DNA from: Otis tarda | Lineage: Eukaryota > Chordata > Aves > Otidiformes > Otididae | Assembly (NCBI GenBank): GCA_026413225.1 | Contig: CM048552.1 | Location: 144,783,053-144,847,052, forward strand | DNA: 64,000 nt | Direction: 5' to 3' | Part shown: positions 1 to 13,300 of the stretch, piece by piece | How positions within the stretch are numbered: the stretch's first letter is position 1 | Layout: each line of letters opens with the position of its first letter | Translations under genes and position numbers: made by a program | The notes under the pieces: generated by a model | The model's input: the letters and a program-made list of their open reading frames with translations, nothing else | What the model was told of the DNA's origin: nothing | The model's database searches: none

Positions 1-989
1 AGATGTCTTTGATACTGCAAAATATCTCATATGGCAGCAGGTGACAGATTTAAATAAAGAAGCCCCACATCACTGATGTGGGGGCTATGCTGGAAGCTTA
101 GGCACATATTGACATCTACATGCAGACACCTGAACTTTGATGCTTGCAAACTGGAACAGAAGTGCTTCGTATTTTATAAGCATAATAGTATGCTGTATCA
201 TTAAAACTTGAATTCACCTTTATTTCACTGCTGCCTTTAACCTCCCAGAGTTTCATTTGTATGCATGCTTCTTAATTGGTGCCACCCGTAACTTTCCAGG
301 AGGATGTGAGTCAGGTCTCTCCTCCCAAGGACATGACTGCTAGCAGGACAATTTGTCAGGGAGGGCTGGTGGAGTCAATTAAGCAAATCCAACCCGATGA
401 TTTGTAAACTCAGAGGGCTGGCTGGGATAGATTTATAGACCTCAAAGTTCAGCCCAGCACAGACCAGAAGTATTATACATGTTATATCTCCAGGCAAGGA
501 TGTTGAAAGAAACAAGTAAGGAACTCGCAGAAACTTTTCCCACCACCACAAGCCTGTTTCAGAATGTAAAATGTTTCAGATGTTAAAAATGTGGTTTCCT
601 TCTTGTCATTGTGATAACATTAGCTTTAGATTGATTCCTGCTGCTGCACAACAGCTGGTGCAGACATCAGTTGGAATGCACAGAACATAAGTTTGTCATA
701 TAAGTTTAAGCTAACCAATCATTCATCTTGCTATAAAATCTAACCTGGTCACCTCCCGTGTGATATCTGGCCACTGGAATGCTAAAGCTGTAGCAGCATC
801 TTGGCTAATTACATCTGTCAATAAAAATGGATTACACACACACACAAAAAAGCAACAATTAAAACTATGAAAGTGTAGGAAAGCAGTCACTTTTAATGCA
901 TCATTTATCATAACAACCTGGTGTTATTTTCTTCCACAATTTTTAGAACTCTTGTTGCCATAACAACTGGACGCAGCCTTTACACAATG
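1..989. other. Unique AT-rich DNA, no gene seen
   Basis: No exon, RNA gene or recognisable transposon is visible. It holds a short near-perfect palindrome at 61-86 (listed separately) and a small CA dinucleotide run at 834-846 followed by an A run. The only open frame is 62 codons and looks random. Confidence 0.6.
61..86. repeat. Short palindrome (hairpin)
   Basis: Ten-base arms CCCCACATCA (63-72) and TGATGTGGGG (74-83) are perfect inverted repeats around a single C. The outer bases AG and CT extend the pairing after a one-base bulge. It is too short for a typical miRNA precursor and has no known function. Confidence 0.8.
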
Positions 990-1101
990 TGGGCCAAATC
1001 CTGCACTTGGAGACACAGATGCAAATTCAGAGTAACTTTGCTGAAATGCCTAGAATAACAGTGATGCAAAAACAGCATAACAGAGGCAGAATGCGACCCA
1101 C
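990..1101. repeat. Old palindromic amniote repeat, degraded
   Basis: The left end GGGCCAAATCCTGC and right end GCAGAATGCGACCC are imperfect inverted repeats. Between them is a CAGAGTAACTTTGCTGAAAT-like core. From memory, sauropsid genomes carry an ancient palindromic, MITE-like repeat with ends of the GGCCAAATTCTGC type and a core around GAGTAACTCCATTGA. The match is by eye, and I cannot name the family with certainty. Confidence 0.45.
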
Positions 1102-3631
1102 TATCTCCTTTGTGTAGTCAATTTCTTCTTCTCCTTCGTCTTGTCAGAAAGACAAGATGTTTTTCTCTTCTACTCTGAGTAAGCTCATAATGTAGTGGAA
1201 TAATCAGACATAATGACAGGTTAAACCGCAAAAGAGTGTTACATCCTAAATATCATATTAACTTAAATTTTAAATTTGTATATTAACAGTTATTTAAAAT
1301 GCCCAAGGAAAGAGCAAGTCTGAGATAGGAATATATTTTCTCTATTCAGAGGCTACATCTAAATCATATAATATAATGAATATCTTGCCTAACAAGAAGA
1401 TAAAAAGAATTGTAAATTCAAACTTCTTTGGTCAAACAGAAGATACACTCTCACAGAAAGAAATGCATAGGAGGGACCTGGATCTCGTTATCTGGAGCAG
1501 GGCCCCATGCAGACAAACCCTCTCTATTTGCATGGAACTTATTTCAAAGACATCATCATATAATGCTCTCAGACTTGCCACTCTTCCCAAGGAAATTAGC
1601 AGGAATTTGCTTCCACATCAAGGTCTATGTGTGGATCCCTACACCCAAAGAAAGTAGAGTCCAGGAGGAAAGTGTGGATCTGTTTTGTCTGAATTGTTCT
1701 ATAGAAGCATTTTCCAGACTGTCAACCGAATAACATTTTAATTAACTACAATAGCAATCACAAACACAGTTGAACAAGTGCTTTGGAACTTGGTAAAGCT
1801 AAATCTAGTAGAGTCATACTCTAATAATATTTTAATATCCATTCCTGTTACAAAACCAAATGAAGCCACCAGGCAAATTCTGTAGGTATGTTGGAGAGAG
1901 GGATAGGCAGAATTTAAAAGGTAACTAATTCTTTACATGCAGTATGCACACCTAACCAGCTTGCAAAATTCTGAACAGTAGAGATACAATTCCCCTATTA
2001 AGTTCAAAAAGTACAGATCTGCCATCCTTGACAACAGCTCTTCAAATGTTAAGGCTTTCTCTGGATGAAAGGATAGCCAAAGATCTACAAAACCTAGAGC
2101 AAGAAGGGAGGTGACTTGCTACATTCAGAATACTTGCTACATTAGAATAATGTCATTTTAGAGATGAATTTTGCAGGCAAACCTAATAGGAGGCATTACT
2201 AGTACTCAGATGTGACTCTGAAGATCAATGCATCAACATTGCACTAAGGCAGCATAAAAGTTTTAGAAAAATAGATTAACAAGGTTTGCTACCCAATGAA
2301 AATGCAAGTTTATATAAAGTAAAAAAGTGCACCTGGCCAGGACATCAGGAGGTCGATTACTTTGTCTATCTGACCAAAGGCAAGTTCATCTGTAACTAAA
2401 TCATTCCAGATAGCTTTGTATTCAGCTTCCATTTAAAGACCTTCAACAAAAGAGACTTCACAATTACCAGCCACTCAATTTCGTTGGCTCGTTATCTTTA
2501 TCATTATAAGGCTCTATGGAGCATTTTGGGGTGCGATTCCAGTGTGGATAGGTATCACTGCATTAACTTTATTATAAGCTCATCCATTAAGAGCAGTGAA
2601 ACTGTATCAAGTGAATGAAGTTCAGCCCAGGAGGAGGGGACAGGTCAGGGCAAGGTGTTCTTAAGATCTGGTTTTGTCTCTCGTTATCCTACTTTGGTTT
2701 TATTGTTAAAAAAAAAATTGAATCAGTTTTCTCCAAGTTGAGTCAGTTTTGTCCATAATGGTAACTCAGATGATCTCTCCCTATCCTTATCTCAAACCTT
2801 GAGCCTTTTGTTATATTCCCTGTCCCCCATTCCCTTGAACAGTGGAGAGAGCAAGTAAGAGGCTGCATAAGGCTTAGTCTCAAGCAGGGCTAAACTATGA
2901 CAAAGCCACAGAACCTGTTGAAGAAATTGAAAGAACATCTTATAGAGGAAATCTAAAGACTAAATCCATCTAAAAACCTAACACCAGGCTGAAATTTCTA
3001 GGTCAGTGGTTCTGCCATCTGAATTTCCCTACATACTCAACAGGGGCAGCGACAGGGGAATCACCTCTGAAAGGCAACACAGACCTCACAAGCCTTAAAC
3101 CATCACTTGAAGGTTCCTCCTCCTTTCTTTCATTGAGAGGAGAGGTAAGGAATCTCTCCACATAGGCATCTCAGCTCCAGTGCGATATGCTCAGGGAACA
3201 GATTCAAGCCTGCATCACTGAAAAAGCACCGATTTTATTACCTTTTAAGTATTTCCAGAGGAAGAAAATAGGAAGTGCAAAAGAGTTCTCCCAATGGAGC
3301 AGAAAAACATCGCATAGACTGTGCAGTGTGTGCGTGATTCACTGCTTGAACAAACTACCAAAGGCTTTTTAGTCCAAAAGCCTCAGAGGTGCTGATCCTC
3401 TAATGTTCACCAAGTATAACACTTAGTGCAGTGGCACCATTCTTTGTTGATCATTAGGCACTGCTGTAATAAACGTGATGAAAGGAATCTTTATTTTATA
3501 ACACTTTTAAAACCAAACCAGAAGCCAAACAGGAGTCATCACATTCTGTACAGCAGCAGTGAGTAAATGATAGATTAGAGGAAATAGTCAGTTTGAAAAA
3601 AATGAAAAAAAAAAATTAAAAAATAAGAAAG
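1102..3631. other. Unique AT-rich DNA, no gene seen
   Basis: Two overlapping open frames of 93 and 101 codons (1376-1733, plus strand) look random: no domain, no signal peptide and no splice context. Nothing else was recognised apart from short A runs. Confidence 0.55.
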
Positions 3632-4000
3632 AATCGTAGAAAAGATTCCTGGAAGGGATTTCAGGAGATCCTGAAGTCTGCCTTCCCTTCCCAATCCATG
3701 ATCTATTGCTTCTTTTGACATTTCTGAAAAATGTTTATCTAACATCTATTCCTAAAGACTGCTGCTAATAAAGATTTCACAGCCTCCGGAGATAAACTAT
3801 TTCCCAATTTAACTTTAAATTCCCCTGCAGCAATTTAAAATGGTTCTTTCTAGCCCTAAGATCTACAGGCATTTCTTTCTTTTTACTCCCCTTCTTTTGA
3901 ACCCGGCTCCCTGTTTCAAGTAACACAAATTTGAATAAGTCAGTAATATACTAATTCAGACTCTTCACAGCCCTACTGAAATTAGTTGCTTCCAACAGTG
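3632..4000 (-). mobile_element. Old CR1 LINE 3' fragment, antisense
   Basis: Read on the minus strand, this ends in a CR1-like 3' terminus (plus strand AGAATCGTAGAAAAGATTCC, then GGAAGGGATTTCAGGAGATC). Upstream in CR1 sense is a diverged 3' coding part: plus strand shows CACAGCCTCCGGAGATAAAC, then TTTAAATTCCCCTGCAGCAA. The pattern matches old CR1 copies shared by birds, crocodilians and turtles. There is no open frame. The 5' limit is uncertain and could reach about 4190. Confidence 0.6.
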
Positions 4001-4333
4001 CAAAACTCAGCATGTAATTAAACCTGTAAGATTATATCTTAATATCAAAATAAAGGTATAATTTCATACAGATCTGTTCTTTATGCCCCTCTTGATATCT
4101 GTTGCGTAATTCTGTTACAATTTCTCCACCATGTTTTATAATGTCAAAGGATTTATCACCTTCTGTCACTGAAATCTAAGCCTTCAGTAATTTTCTATTA
4201 CAACAGAATTTCTCTTCCATATTTATCTTTTTTTTTTTTTTAACAGAAAATGACTTTCAACTGAACTTCTTTATATGGCCATCTGCATAATTACTCTGAC
4301 TCTTACTGAACCAGCAGCTTGCAGATTATTAGT

Positions 4334-4402
4334 TGGATTCTGCTCCTCCTGGTATCATTGGGAGTTCTGCCATTGACTTCAATGGAAGCAGAACTAGACC
4401 CT
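4334..4402. repeat. Old amniote repeat scrap with CATTGACTTCAATG core
   Basis: A perfect 7-bp inverted repeat, CCATTGA (4370-4376) and TCAATGG (4379-4385), sits between TTGGATTCTGCTCC on the left and AAGCAGAACTAGACCC on the right. This layout resembles ancient palindromic repeats abundant in reptile genomes (from memory). It may be related to the element at 990-1101. Confidence 0.4.
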
Positions 4403-4805
4403 CTGAAAGAGCTTTATTATTGGATAACACAAAGCTCTGGTGAGAATTGACATTGGTATATTGACAACAGCTTGTTTCTTTTTAAAATTTAGCGTCTCTT
4501 AATTGGCTTAACCAACTATTTTGTTTTGTGTGATGATTCTGTATCTGAATGCAATTTTCTATGATTAAATATAAAATGTTTTCTTCTTCAATTGACATAC
4601 AACAAGAATGGTAAGCAGCTTTTGAGTAAAAGGACAAATTCCAACTTGTATGCTGCAAAAGCATCTTTTCATGTGCCAGGAATCTCTGGGTGAAGAAGGA
4701 AACGTGGTAGGTGAGGGACTGGATGGAGAGAAGTGTGAGGAAGAGGGAAATCAGACGCAGAACGAGGAGTTCAAGAAGAATTAACTCAGTCTATTTCTCT
4801 TCCAG

Positions 4806-4886
4806 GTTTGTGGCTCAGGTGGAAACAAAAAGGATTCTAAAGGCTGCATCTATGCTTTCTGCTTTGGGCAGATGCCAGCTTCACAG
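4806..4886 (+). other. Candidate 81-nt exon (unproven)
   Basis: A strong acceptor-like stretch (pyrimidine tract CTATTTCTCTTCCAG, with a TTAACTC branch-like site upstream) precedes 81 bases ending CACAG, followed by a donor-like GTGTGT. The length is divisible by three and phase 0 is open. The phase-0 peptide has four cysteines and includes GCIYAFCFG. A second phase is also open, so coding support is weak. I do not recognise a family. Confidence 0.2.
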
Positions 4887-7800
4887 GTGTGTACTCTTGA
4901 AGTCCGTGTGATTCAGTGTAATGCTGTTGGGTTTACACCAGCCAAAAATGGACAAAGGCCAGGGAACTGAAGACATTTGCTACCTGAGCTGAAGTTCAGA
5001 TCCTTCATAGACAGCAGGTGCGGAGCTCCCACTCACAGTTCACTGGGATAGCCTTTGGTTCAGCACCCACCTGAACTGAGCTGCTCCAAGTGATGTGTTC
5101 ATTGAATTAATTAGATTTAGGTCCTCTGCCCTAAAGACAAGCCAGCCTTCACATTTCTTATCAGAATAGAGGAGCAGGCAGGAGAGTCTTCTTGCCATGA
5201 TGTAGCTGGAACTTCCTCAGGGGGGAAGATGCTATGGCCCTCTTGGAGATAGGGGATCCAGGCTGGCTTCAAAAGAGCAGGCTGCAGATGTCCAGATGAG
5301 ATTCACTGGCAGGTGCTAATGTTCAATTTGTTTTTCAAAACCCAAAGGAATTTCTTTTCTTTGGACTGGGCTCAAATTTCCCCCTGTGACTAGCATTGAA
5401 CTGCTTTAACAAGGGAAATTGTATTTGTTGGTCTAAAGTCTCTAGGGTGCCTAGTCAGGTTTTTGTTTTGTTTGGTTTTTTTTTTTTTTTCAATGTTACC
5501 TTATTCTTAACTTGATTCACACCAGGGAAAAACATGCTCCAGAGCAATGCCAGATCAAGTTTGCATTGTTTTCAGCCAGTCACATCCTGGTCAAAGAGTT
5601 TTGAAATCATCCCTATGTTATCTCACTTTTTATCTGTAATTTACTCAGAATAGATTCAGGAATACTTGCCCCAGTAATTTCCCAGGCAGTGATCTGGCAA
5701 GTGATTCAAAAGCATTAATGGTCATCATTTATTAAGATTACAAACTGGGAAGCAATTTAACAATTGCTCAGATTTGGGAATTCTTCAGATCAGCTTGCTT
5801 GGTTTTTTGCTTTTACGTTGTTCTTCTTTGAAATAGATCCATTCTGGTGTTCATGGCATAGGAAAATAATTGTCCCACCAGTCTTGCAACACATAATAAA
5901 CCTGGAATTCTACGTCCCCCTGCTGGCAAGATATTTTGAGTATGCATAAGACATTGCAGCACTACCTAACCTTGCTAACCTGGCAGTTTGGAAAGTAGAA
6001 CAGACTGGTATGCATTGAATTGCTCCGCTTTCTCAGCTCAGTTACTGGGGAGTCCACCTATGGGAATCCCTTTTTGAAGAAACAGACCATTTTTACTTAC
6101 AAAATATACTTGTCATGCAACAGAGCACAAGACTGCTGCAGACTCTGTTCAGTAGGATCTGACGAATTAATGTATCTGCAGAGTAAAAAAATAAAGTTAA
6201 AAATCAGAGCTACCAAATTAGAGTGATAAAATTGCATTCAAAATCTCTATGGTGGAAGAAAAATCCTGTTAAGTGAATCTTATGTGCTTAACTAATTTTA
6301 CAAAGAAGTGTTTTTAAATGGCTGTCTTTTAAAAGAGTAAGAAAGCTAGGTGGTTGGGGTTTTTTTCTCCAAAGATACTGATGCTGTAAGGCATTGTGTT
6401 ATTGGTTGTGTTAAGCAAGTTGTGACATCCATCAAGATGAATGTGTTTACGTGCATACCTGGTGACATAGTTTGAAGTGGTATATTGTAGGTATAAAATC
6501 CTGATCAAACTTACCTACAGTAAATCTTTGTGCAGTAATTGTATTTTTTTGTTCCTTACTAAAATCAGAGCTGCTGCCTGGCAGCATGCAAGCACTTAAT
6601 TTTGTCACATAATTCCCTCAATTTCAGGCCATAGTAAGTAACACTTTGGGTACACGTCAGCTGCCAATTCCCCTTAGAGCATTTAGCTATTACATGGTTT
6701 AGATGTAGCTGCCTGATGATTAGTGCTGTGTGTTGTGAATTCATCACTCCGAAAATGGCAGAAGAAATTTAATAGTAAGGATTCTGTATGAATTAACTCA
6801 GCCTGCCAACTGATGTTTCTGAAAGCTTTATCACTGTGCTTGCTTTTGCCGGAGAGGAGCACAGAGCTTTGCCTTGGAGGAGCAGAGATAAATCTCTCTG
6901 ACCAAGCGAAGAGAGACCTCTACAGGTGTTTGTTTCTTTCAGTCCAAAGACCTTTGGAAGTTGTTCCCTGAAACTCTGAAGCAAAAGATGGGCCCAGTGT
7001 TCAGCTGCCAAGCCAGAGGAGATGGGAGAAGACCCTGACCCTGACTGGCCCTCCTCCATGCCTCCAATGGTGCTGTCCCCAATGGACTGCCACGCTGGGG
7101 ACCCTCCATGGGGACCTCAGCTGAGTCAGCAAGACGTCTGCATGGGGGGACATGTAAGCAAGTGGCCCCCAGACCAGCACCCCGCAGGGCGGGAAGCCAT
7201 GTTCTCCAGATATGCACACGGCCATTCCATCCTGGGGCAGGGTGTGCTTGGCTCTGTGGCAGAGATAATGAAAGGCCAGATGAGCTTTTAAACAGCCAGC
7301 TTACTTACGCTTCTTTATGAGTCATACTGGGACTCAAGTTGCTTATTATTATAACTGTTTTGGAGTATGCACAAAGGCCCCAGAGACCGCAAAAATAAAA
7401 GAAAACACACATTCCTACGGTTTTGCAGCATGTAATTTCTGCTTCTTCTGAGGAGCTCAACCTGTTTCAATAGGTAGCAGACCTTCCTGACGATACCACT
7501 TGCTGCTTGAACTGCTCAGTAGCATGTAACCTTGATGCAGCTCTTCTTGCATATTGTGGTAAGCGCGCCATCTTTCTCCATAACTGATGTTTACTGACAG
7601 AACTAAACACAGCCTAATAGAAAGCATGAATATCATTTACAACTGTACTCTCTGCACCAGTCTTCAAGTTGTCCTCCTCTCACAGGTATCAACAAGACTT
7701 GCATCGCTAATAATGCCGGCAAATAAATGAGACATGTAAGAGAAGAGAAATGCTAAATGGTATTTCTCTGATAGGAATACTAATGAGAGTGATGGAAAAC

Positions 7801-9764
7801 AAAGCTAAAAGCTGCTGCCCCTTTACAGCACTTCTGCAGTCTGGGTGCAAGAATAAAGCCTGGAAGAATCTCATCAGCCTCCTTTCTACATTTCCCCAAG
7901 ATCATTAGGTTTTAATCTATAGATGCCAATATCTTTCCAGAATTGTGACTGGGCACAGATGCTACAAAAAGTAAAGGCCAAATGAGGAGCAGTATTTACT
8001 TTTCATAAGAACTACTTGTGCTCTGAAAGATCGCTATGCTGAAGTTTCTCATGCAGAAACAGGATCGATGACCTACTGGTCATGACTTTTCAGTCATTGA
8101 GAGTAAAAACATTTATTGATGGAACCGCATACTGGAGACTATTGAAAACTAAATGTTTGTTGCAGAGAGAAAAAATGGAAAGACAGTACTCCAGGGAAAA
8201 AACAAACCAAGGAAAAAAGAAAACAGATAAACCCCGACTTATAAAAATGAAGACTACAGAAAACAAAGGGTTTTCTTTTTCTAAATCTGATTTTCTCATC
8301 AGTGCCTACACAGGCTTTGTAGTGTTGCTATTCCTGTGCATGCACGCTGCCCTGGATGATATTGCTGTATACATTTGTATGCTATTGCTGACTGTTTAGG
8401 ATGTGGCTGTGCTGGGTAGGAATGCACAAGACCTCTGTTACAACAACTCACAGCACTAGCATTGATGTCTGGCCTTGAGCAAGCTGCCCAATCAATCCTC
8501 CACTCAGTTGTTCAGCTGTAAATTAGAAAGAACAATTCTGCCCTGGCAATGGCTGGTTTCTCTTTTCTTTTGTCATCTGAAGCTTTTAGGAAGGAGATTA
8601 CAAACACTTAGATAAAGGTCCTTGTAAACTTCTCACAAATATAAATACCAATCAGTAAACAAGGCAAAAAATATTACCATAATCAGATATTTACATTAAT
8701 ATACTCCCTGGTTATGTTGCATATTCACGGGTTTGCTGTTCTATGCACTACCATGTTCTCGCAGGCTGTTTTATTTTTTGTCTTTGGCTAAGTAAATCTT
8801 TCTGCCACACCATCATTAACAACAAAATCAGCTGGAGAAAGCTAGATCTGCTGCTGTGTAGAGTCAGGTCTAGAAAGAAGCTGGGGACTCACGCATGTGG
8901 ACCGGAATGCTGACCTCGGCGACCTGCAGGCACAGGTGTCCCCCAGAGCACCCCCAATTACGGTACTGGGGGAAATGCACTACACAGGAGTGCCCTAGGT
9001 ACTGTCTGTAATTACATGCCAAATGTCACTGCAAGAGGTGTGACAGAAAGTTGTTATTTCATATAATTCAGAAAATGCCAGTTTCCAGGCTAGCTAGGCT
9101 TCTTGCTTCTTTGTTGTGCTGCGTCTGGATTTCCTATCTCTCTCTCAGGCTTTTTTTCCGGTGAAAGCATGCACTAAGCCAGTGGCGGTGTGAAGTATGT
9201 AAATCTTCTGTTTCCCTACTCATGAAATGTGCATGGCTGTTGCACTGCCAGACACTGCCTGTGTTTTTAGAGCTGGAAAAGCTAAATCAAAATAGTCACT
9301 GTAGCACATCGCACTAAGGGCAGATATAGCACATTTCACAGTAACAGTTTACCTGTCTGCCTTCCTTTGAAAGAGGGCTGAAATTGTCATTTTTAGCAAG
9401 TAACTGCTAATTTGTGTCTGGTAGCCTTGCCTGAGTACTACCAGCTGTGCTGTCCCACAGCGCTGCTTCAGAGGTGCTTGGGGTGTCGCACTGACGATAG
9501 GTGCAGAGGTGAGGGGACAGCGAAGGAGCTGGGCACCCAGTTAGTGTTGTGCTTTTAGTGGTGTGCTCCTTACAGCACAGTGCAGGTGAGGACCAGATGT
9601 CTCTCAGGCTTTTTTTTTCCACCAGCCTAATGACAGGGTGCTAGAGGGTTTGAAAATGCTCCATCCTGACAAAGAAAACTGTGTTCTGTGTCCCCATCTA
9701 TCTACACACGATGTCCCTGCAAGCAGCAGTGTTTTGATCCACTTGCATACTTCATCATGCAGCC
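4887..9764. other. Unique DNA, no gene seen
   Basis: No recognisable exon or transposon. A more GC-rich patch at 7020-7290 has overlapping open frames of 70-92 codons on both strands, which suggests composition rather than coding. An isolated 105-codon plus-strand frame at 8082-8399 is lysine-rich and ends in a hydrophobic stretch. It has no promoter or splice context and I do not recognise it. Confidence 0.5.
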
Positions 9765-10305
9765 ACATTTCTCCAAGCCATTGTGCAAAGCAGTTGATAC
9801 TATCCACATGACATCGTCGTCTCTAAACTGGAGACATGCATTTGACAGACGGACCACTCGGTGGATAAGGAATTGACTGGATGACTGCACTCAAAGAGTT
9901 GTGGTCAACAGCTCAGTGTCCAGGTGGAGACCGGTGACAAGTGATGTTCCTCAGGGGTCGAACAAGCACTGTTCAACAGCTTTTTATCAGCAGCATGGAC
10001 AGTGGGATAAAGTGCACCCTCAGCAATTTCACCAAGCTGTATGGTGCGGTCGACATGCTGGAGGGAAGGGATGTCATCCAGAGGGACTTTGACAGGCTGG
10101 AGAGGTGGGCCCATGCAAACCTCATGAAGCCCAACAAGGCCAAGTGCAAGGTCCTGCACATGGGCTGGGACAATCCCAGGCACAAATGCAGGCTGGGCAG
10201 AGAATGGATTGACAGCAGCCCTGAAGAGAAGGACTTGGGAGTGCAGAGGATGCACTCTATCCCACTGTCCATGTCACCAACAAAGATGTTAAACAGGGCC
10301 AGGCC
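9765..10305 (+). mobile_element. CR1 LINE fragment (RT region) ending in a fold-back
   Basis: From 9765 to about 10239 the plus strand follows the reverse-transcriptase part of CR1 ORF2: the FSKAFD region, the WIRNWLDDCTQRVVVN-type segment, then the DMLEGRD and LMKPNKAKCKVLHMG segment. The reading frame is broken. About ten bases are missing at 10022-10030, where the FADD catalytic motif should be. From about 10241 to 10305 the sequence is reverse-complement CR1, duplicating the stretch at about 9964-10024 (GACATGGACAGTGGGAT region). Both 5' and 3' ends of the LINE are missing. Confidence 0.88.
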
Positions 10306-13300
10306 TTGTTTATCCAATTATATATAAGCCTGGCCATACTGTCTCGCCTCAACCACAGTGAGAAGCAGAATTAATGCTCAAGCAGATATTGTATTATTAT
10401 GTATAGGATCAGAGGTCTGTACCTGTTAAAGCCCATAAATATAAAAATGCTGGTAGTAGTTGGAAGAGTTGTGCATTTACATTCTAACTGAAGGTGTAAA
10501 GCTACTTCAACTGCAGTAAGGTTAATCTCTGTTATGCTATTACACAAAGCATATGGGAATGCTGTGCCATCCAAATACCCCATGCTCGTATCTGTTATCA
10601 TTTATGTTTTGTGTCATACGTAGAGACATGACTATAACAAGAAAAATGTTATCAATCTTGTACATTTCATATCTCATGATAAAGTGGATCAATCTATCTG
10701 TCTGTGTATCTATCGATTGCTGTATCTATCTGTCATGTTTTAAGGACCCAGTAAACAGAACAAAACAGCCTGCTACCTAAAGCCAGGTCTCTGCTACTTA
10801 AGATTTACAATAGTAAATCAGAACTGTATCTCTAAAACAGGAGGATGAATGTGAACCCAGGATTATGCCTGGTCAGAAGAAAAGACAAAAAAACTCTCAA
10901 GGGAAAGGATACTGTAGCCTGATCACTTAGTCTCAGCCAGGAGCAGGAAAGACCCAGCTCTGGGAGCTCCCAATACATGTCAAGCCCGGGACAGGTTTCA
11001 GAGACCAGTTTGGGCTGACCTGGAAAGCCACAGCAATGTTGGAGCAGCACAGAAAGTTTCTTAATATTAAGCATAAACTCAATAACTGTGCTATATTTTT
11101 TGTAAATTTATTCCATGCAAATTTGTATTTTCAAATAAACAAGACATTTTATCTCTCAGTCTTGCTTAATGCTAAGTCTGACTGTGACTAGTATAACACT
11201 GGCTTGACATGACACTCTCTCCCCGTTGTTGAAATCATTATTCCAGAGTGGAGAAGGACGTCTCTGGCCCACTAAACTATGATATTTGTAAAAACACCTG
11301 GCATTACCAACCCCTGAAATGCAGATGTTAGCAAATTTTGAAAAAGCATCTTTCTTGGCAGGAGTCAGCTTGAGTCTTTTAAGAAATGGCAAGATAATGA
11401 AAGAGTGAGATACGTGAGTCACTGCAAGATGAACCTGTGAATGTCAGGACCCACACAACTCTTGCTTTCCTCGCTATGGATTTTTTTTATAAAACTCATA
11501 GAAACATAACAATGGTTGAGACCCACATCCCTCCTTCAAATAAGGGAAACATGCATGGACACACAGATCTGCATAACTTCTGTTTCCAGGGGAAACTGGG
11601 ATGTAAAACACAGGAGGGAAAAGAAAAAGAGAAAAAACAAGACATAGTGCCTTCTTTCTGCGCAAGTGTGTAGCCGTTACTGAAATATATGGGAAGATGG
11701 CCACGCTCAACAAACAGGGGACTACATCCATTCAATTCACCAGGCTTCGGAGAAGAGAAACTCTCTGCTCCTCCTTCCCCCTTGAAACTTAACCAAGACT
11801 AAGAAGTTCAAAGAAAAGAAAAGCAGCTTTTCAATGAAATTATTCCTTGGGGCATTATTTTTTTACCTGCATTCCCAAGGTAATTAAATGTATTTGATCA
11901 CTGCCTGCATGCCTGTGTCTCTCCTGCCTCCCAAACATTGTCTGAAACTTTTGGTCAATTTCAAACATATCAAAACCTCTGATTTAAAATTCCCCAAATC
12001 TCCGTGAAAGCAGATGACCAAGAAGGACCCTCCGAGATCCTTCCTGAAGAATAGCAGCGGGTGGCGGGGCAGAGGACGAGCCACTCTGTGCTCAACTTCA
12101 GGAGATTCCTTCATGGGAGCACACTGATGCTGACCTGCTGCACCTCACTCCTTCTTAGGCATCTCCTTGTCCAGCCAGAGGATAAGAGTCTGCAGAAAAG
12201 CAGCCTTTGGTGCTGCCACTTATAACTCTTTCCTATCCTGGTGTTTCTTATTTCCTTATTACCATAATATTTTACCTGTACTATGTTTGTCTCTAGCTGT
12301 AACCATTTGTTTCCAATCCTCTGGTCCTTTAAATAAAGCTGTTTATTTGTATTACTGTCATATTCTCTATTATTACTTCATTTAATTTTTTTTTTTTGGT
12401 GATCTAAGTTTCAGACATAGCTCTAGCCACTATATGACTGCTTAATTTGAAGTAAAAATGTACCTAAAATAGTTTTTCTTTTCTCCTTTGGGGCTTATGA
12501 TTTTATCTAAATTGTGACTGCTTCCAGCCCGTTTCTCATTTAAGATGTAATTCACTGTCTGAATAATCTATGAATTTTCTGTCAGTTGTGTCATATGGGA
12601 GTTCTATAGTCTCACAATGAGTTTATCCAAGGCTTAGTTTACCAAGCTGTTCTGGCTATCCTTATACACATGGCAATGGTCAATGGAAGAACTCCTTGTT
12701 TGCTGGCTGCTGCATTCAGATAGAAGTATATGCTTTTGGGCAACTTTTTTACTCTGAATGACATTGCACATGTAAATCATGTTTTTAATAGGCTTAGAAA
12801 CTCACATGGTTTTCCTTTAGGAACATGAAAACGTTTCAGCAGTGGAAGTATGCCAGGGTTACATTATGTTTCAGGCAAGGGGATCCACAACATTTCAAAT
12901 TAGAATTTCTGGAGAAGCCTTGGCAGAAGGATCCCAGCTATAGGTATGTTATTGTCTCTCCTCTGTAAAGAGAAAAGGATAGATTTAGAAATGTAATAAA
13001 ATCCAAGATCATCCCCAAGACGGAGTGCCAATGCAGGCATTTCCTGGCATGGCAAGGGACTGTCCTCCCTATACCCACATGCATGTATCTCATGCTGGAT
13101 GCTTCTGAGAGGAAATGCCGCAAATAAATTAAGCCAAAGCTGAATTTTCCTCACAAATGTCCTTCTCTTAAATCTCCTGTGCTTAACTGTGCAACTACTT
13201 CTTAGCAATAAGCAGTAGTAAAGGAGAATAACTTGATTTATATCTGTCCTACTTCATAGTCAAATACACAATTCATTATTCAAATATCCTGTGCTCAAGA

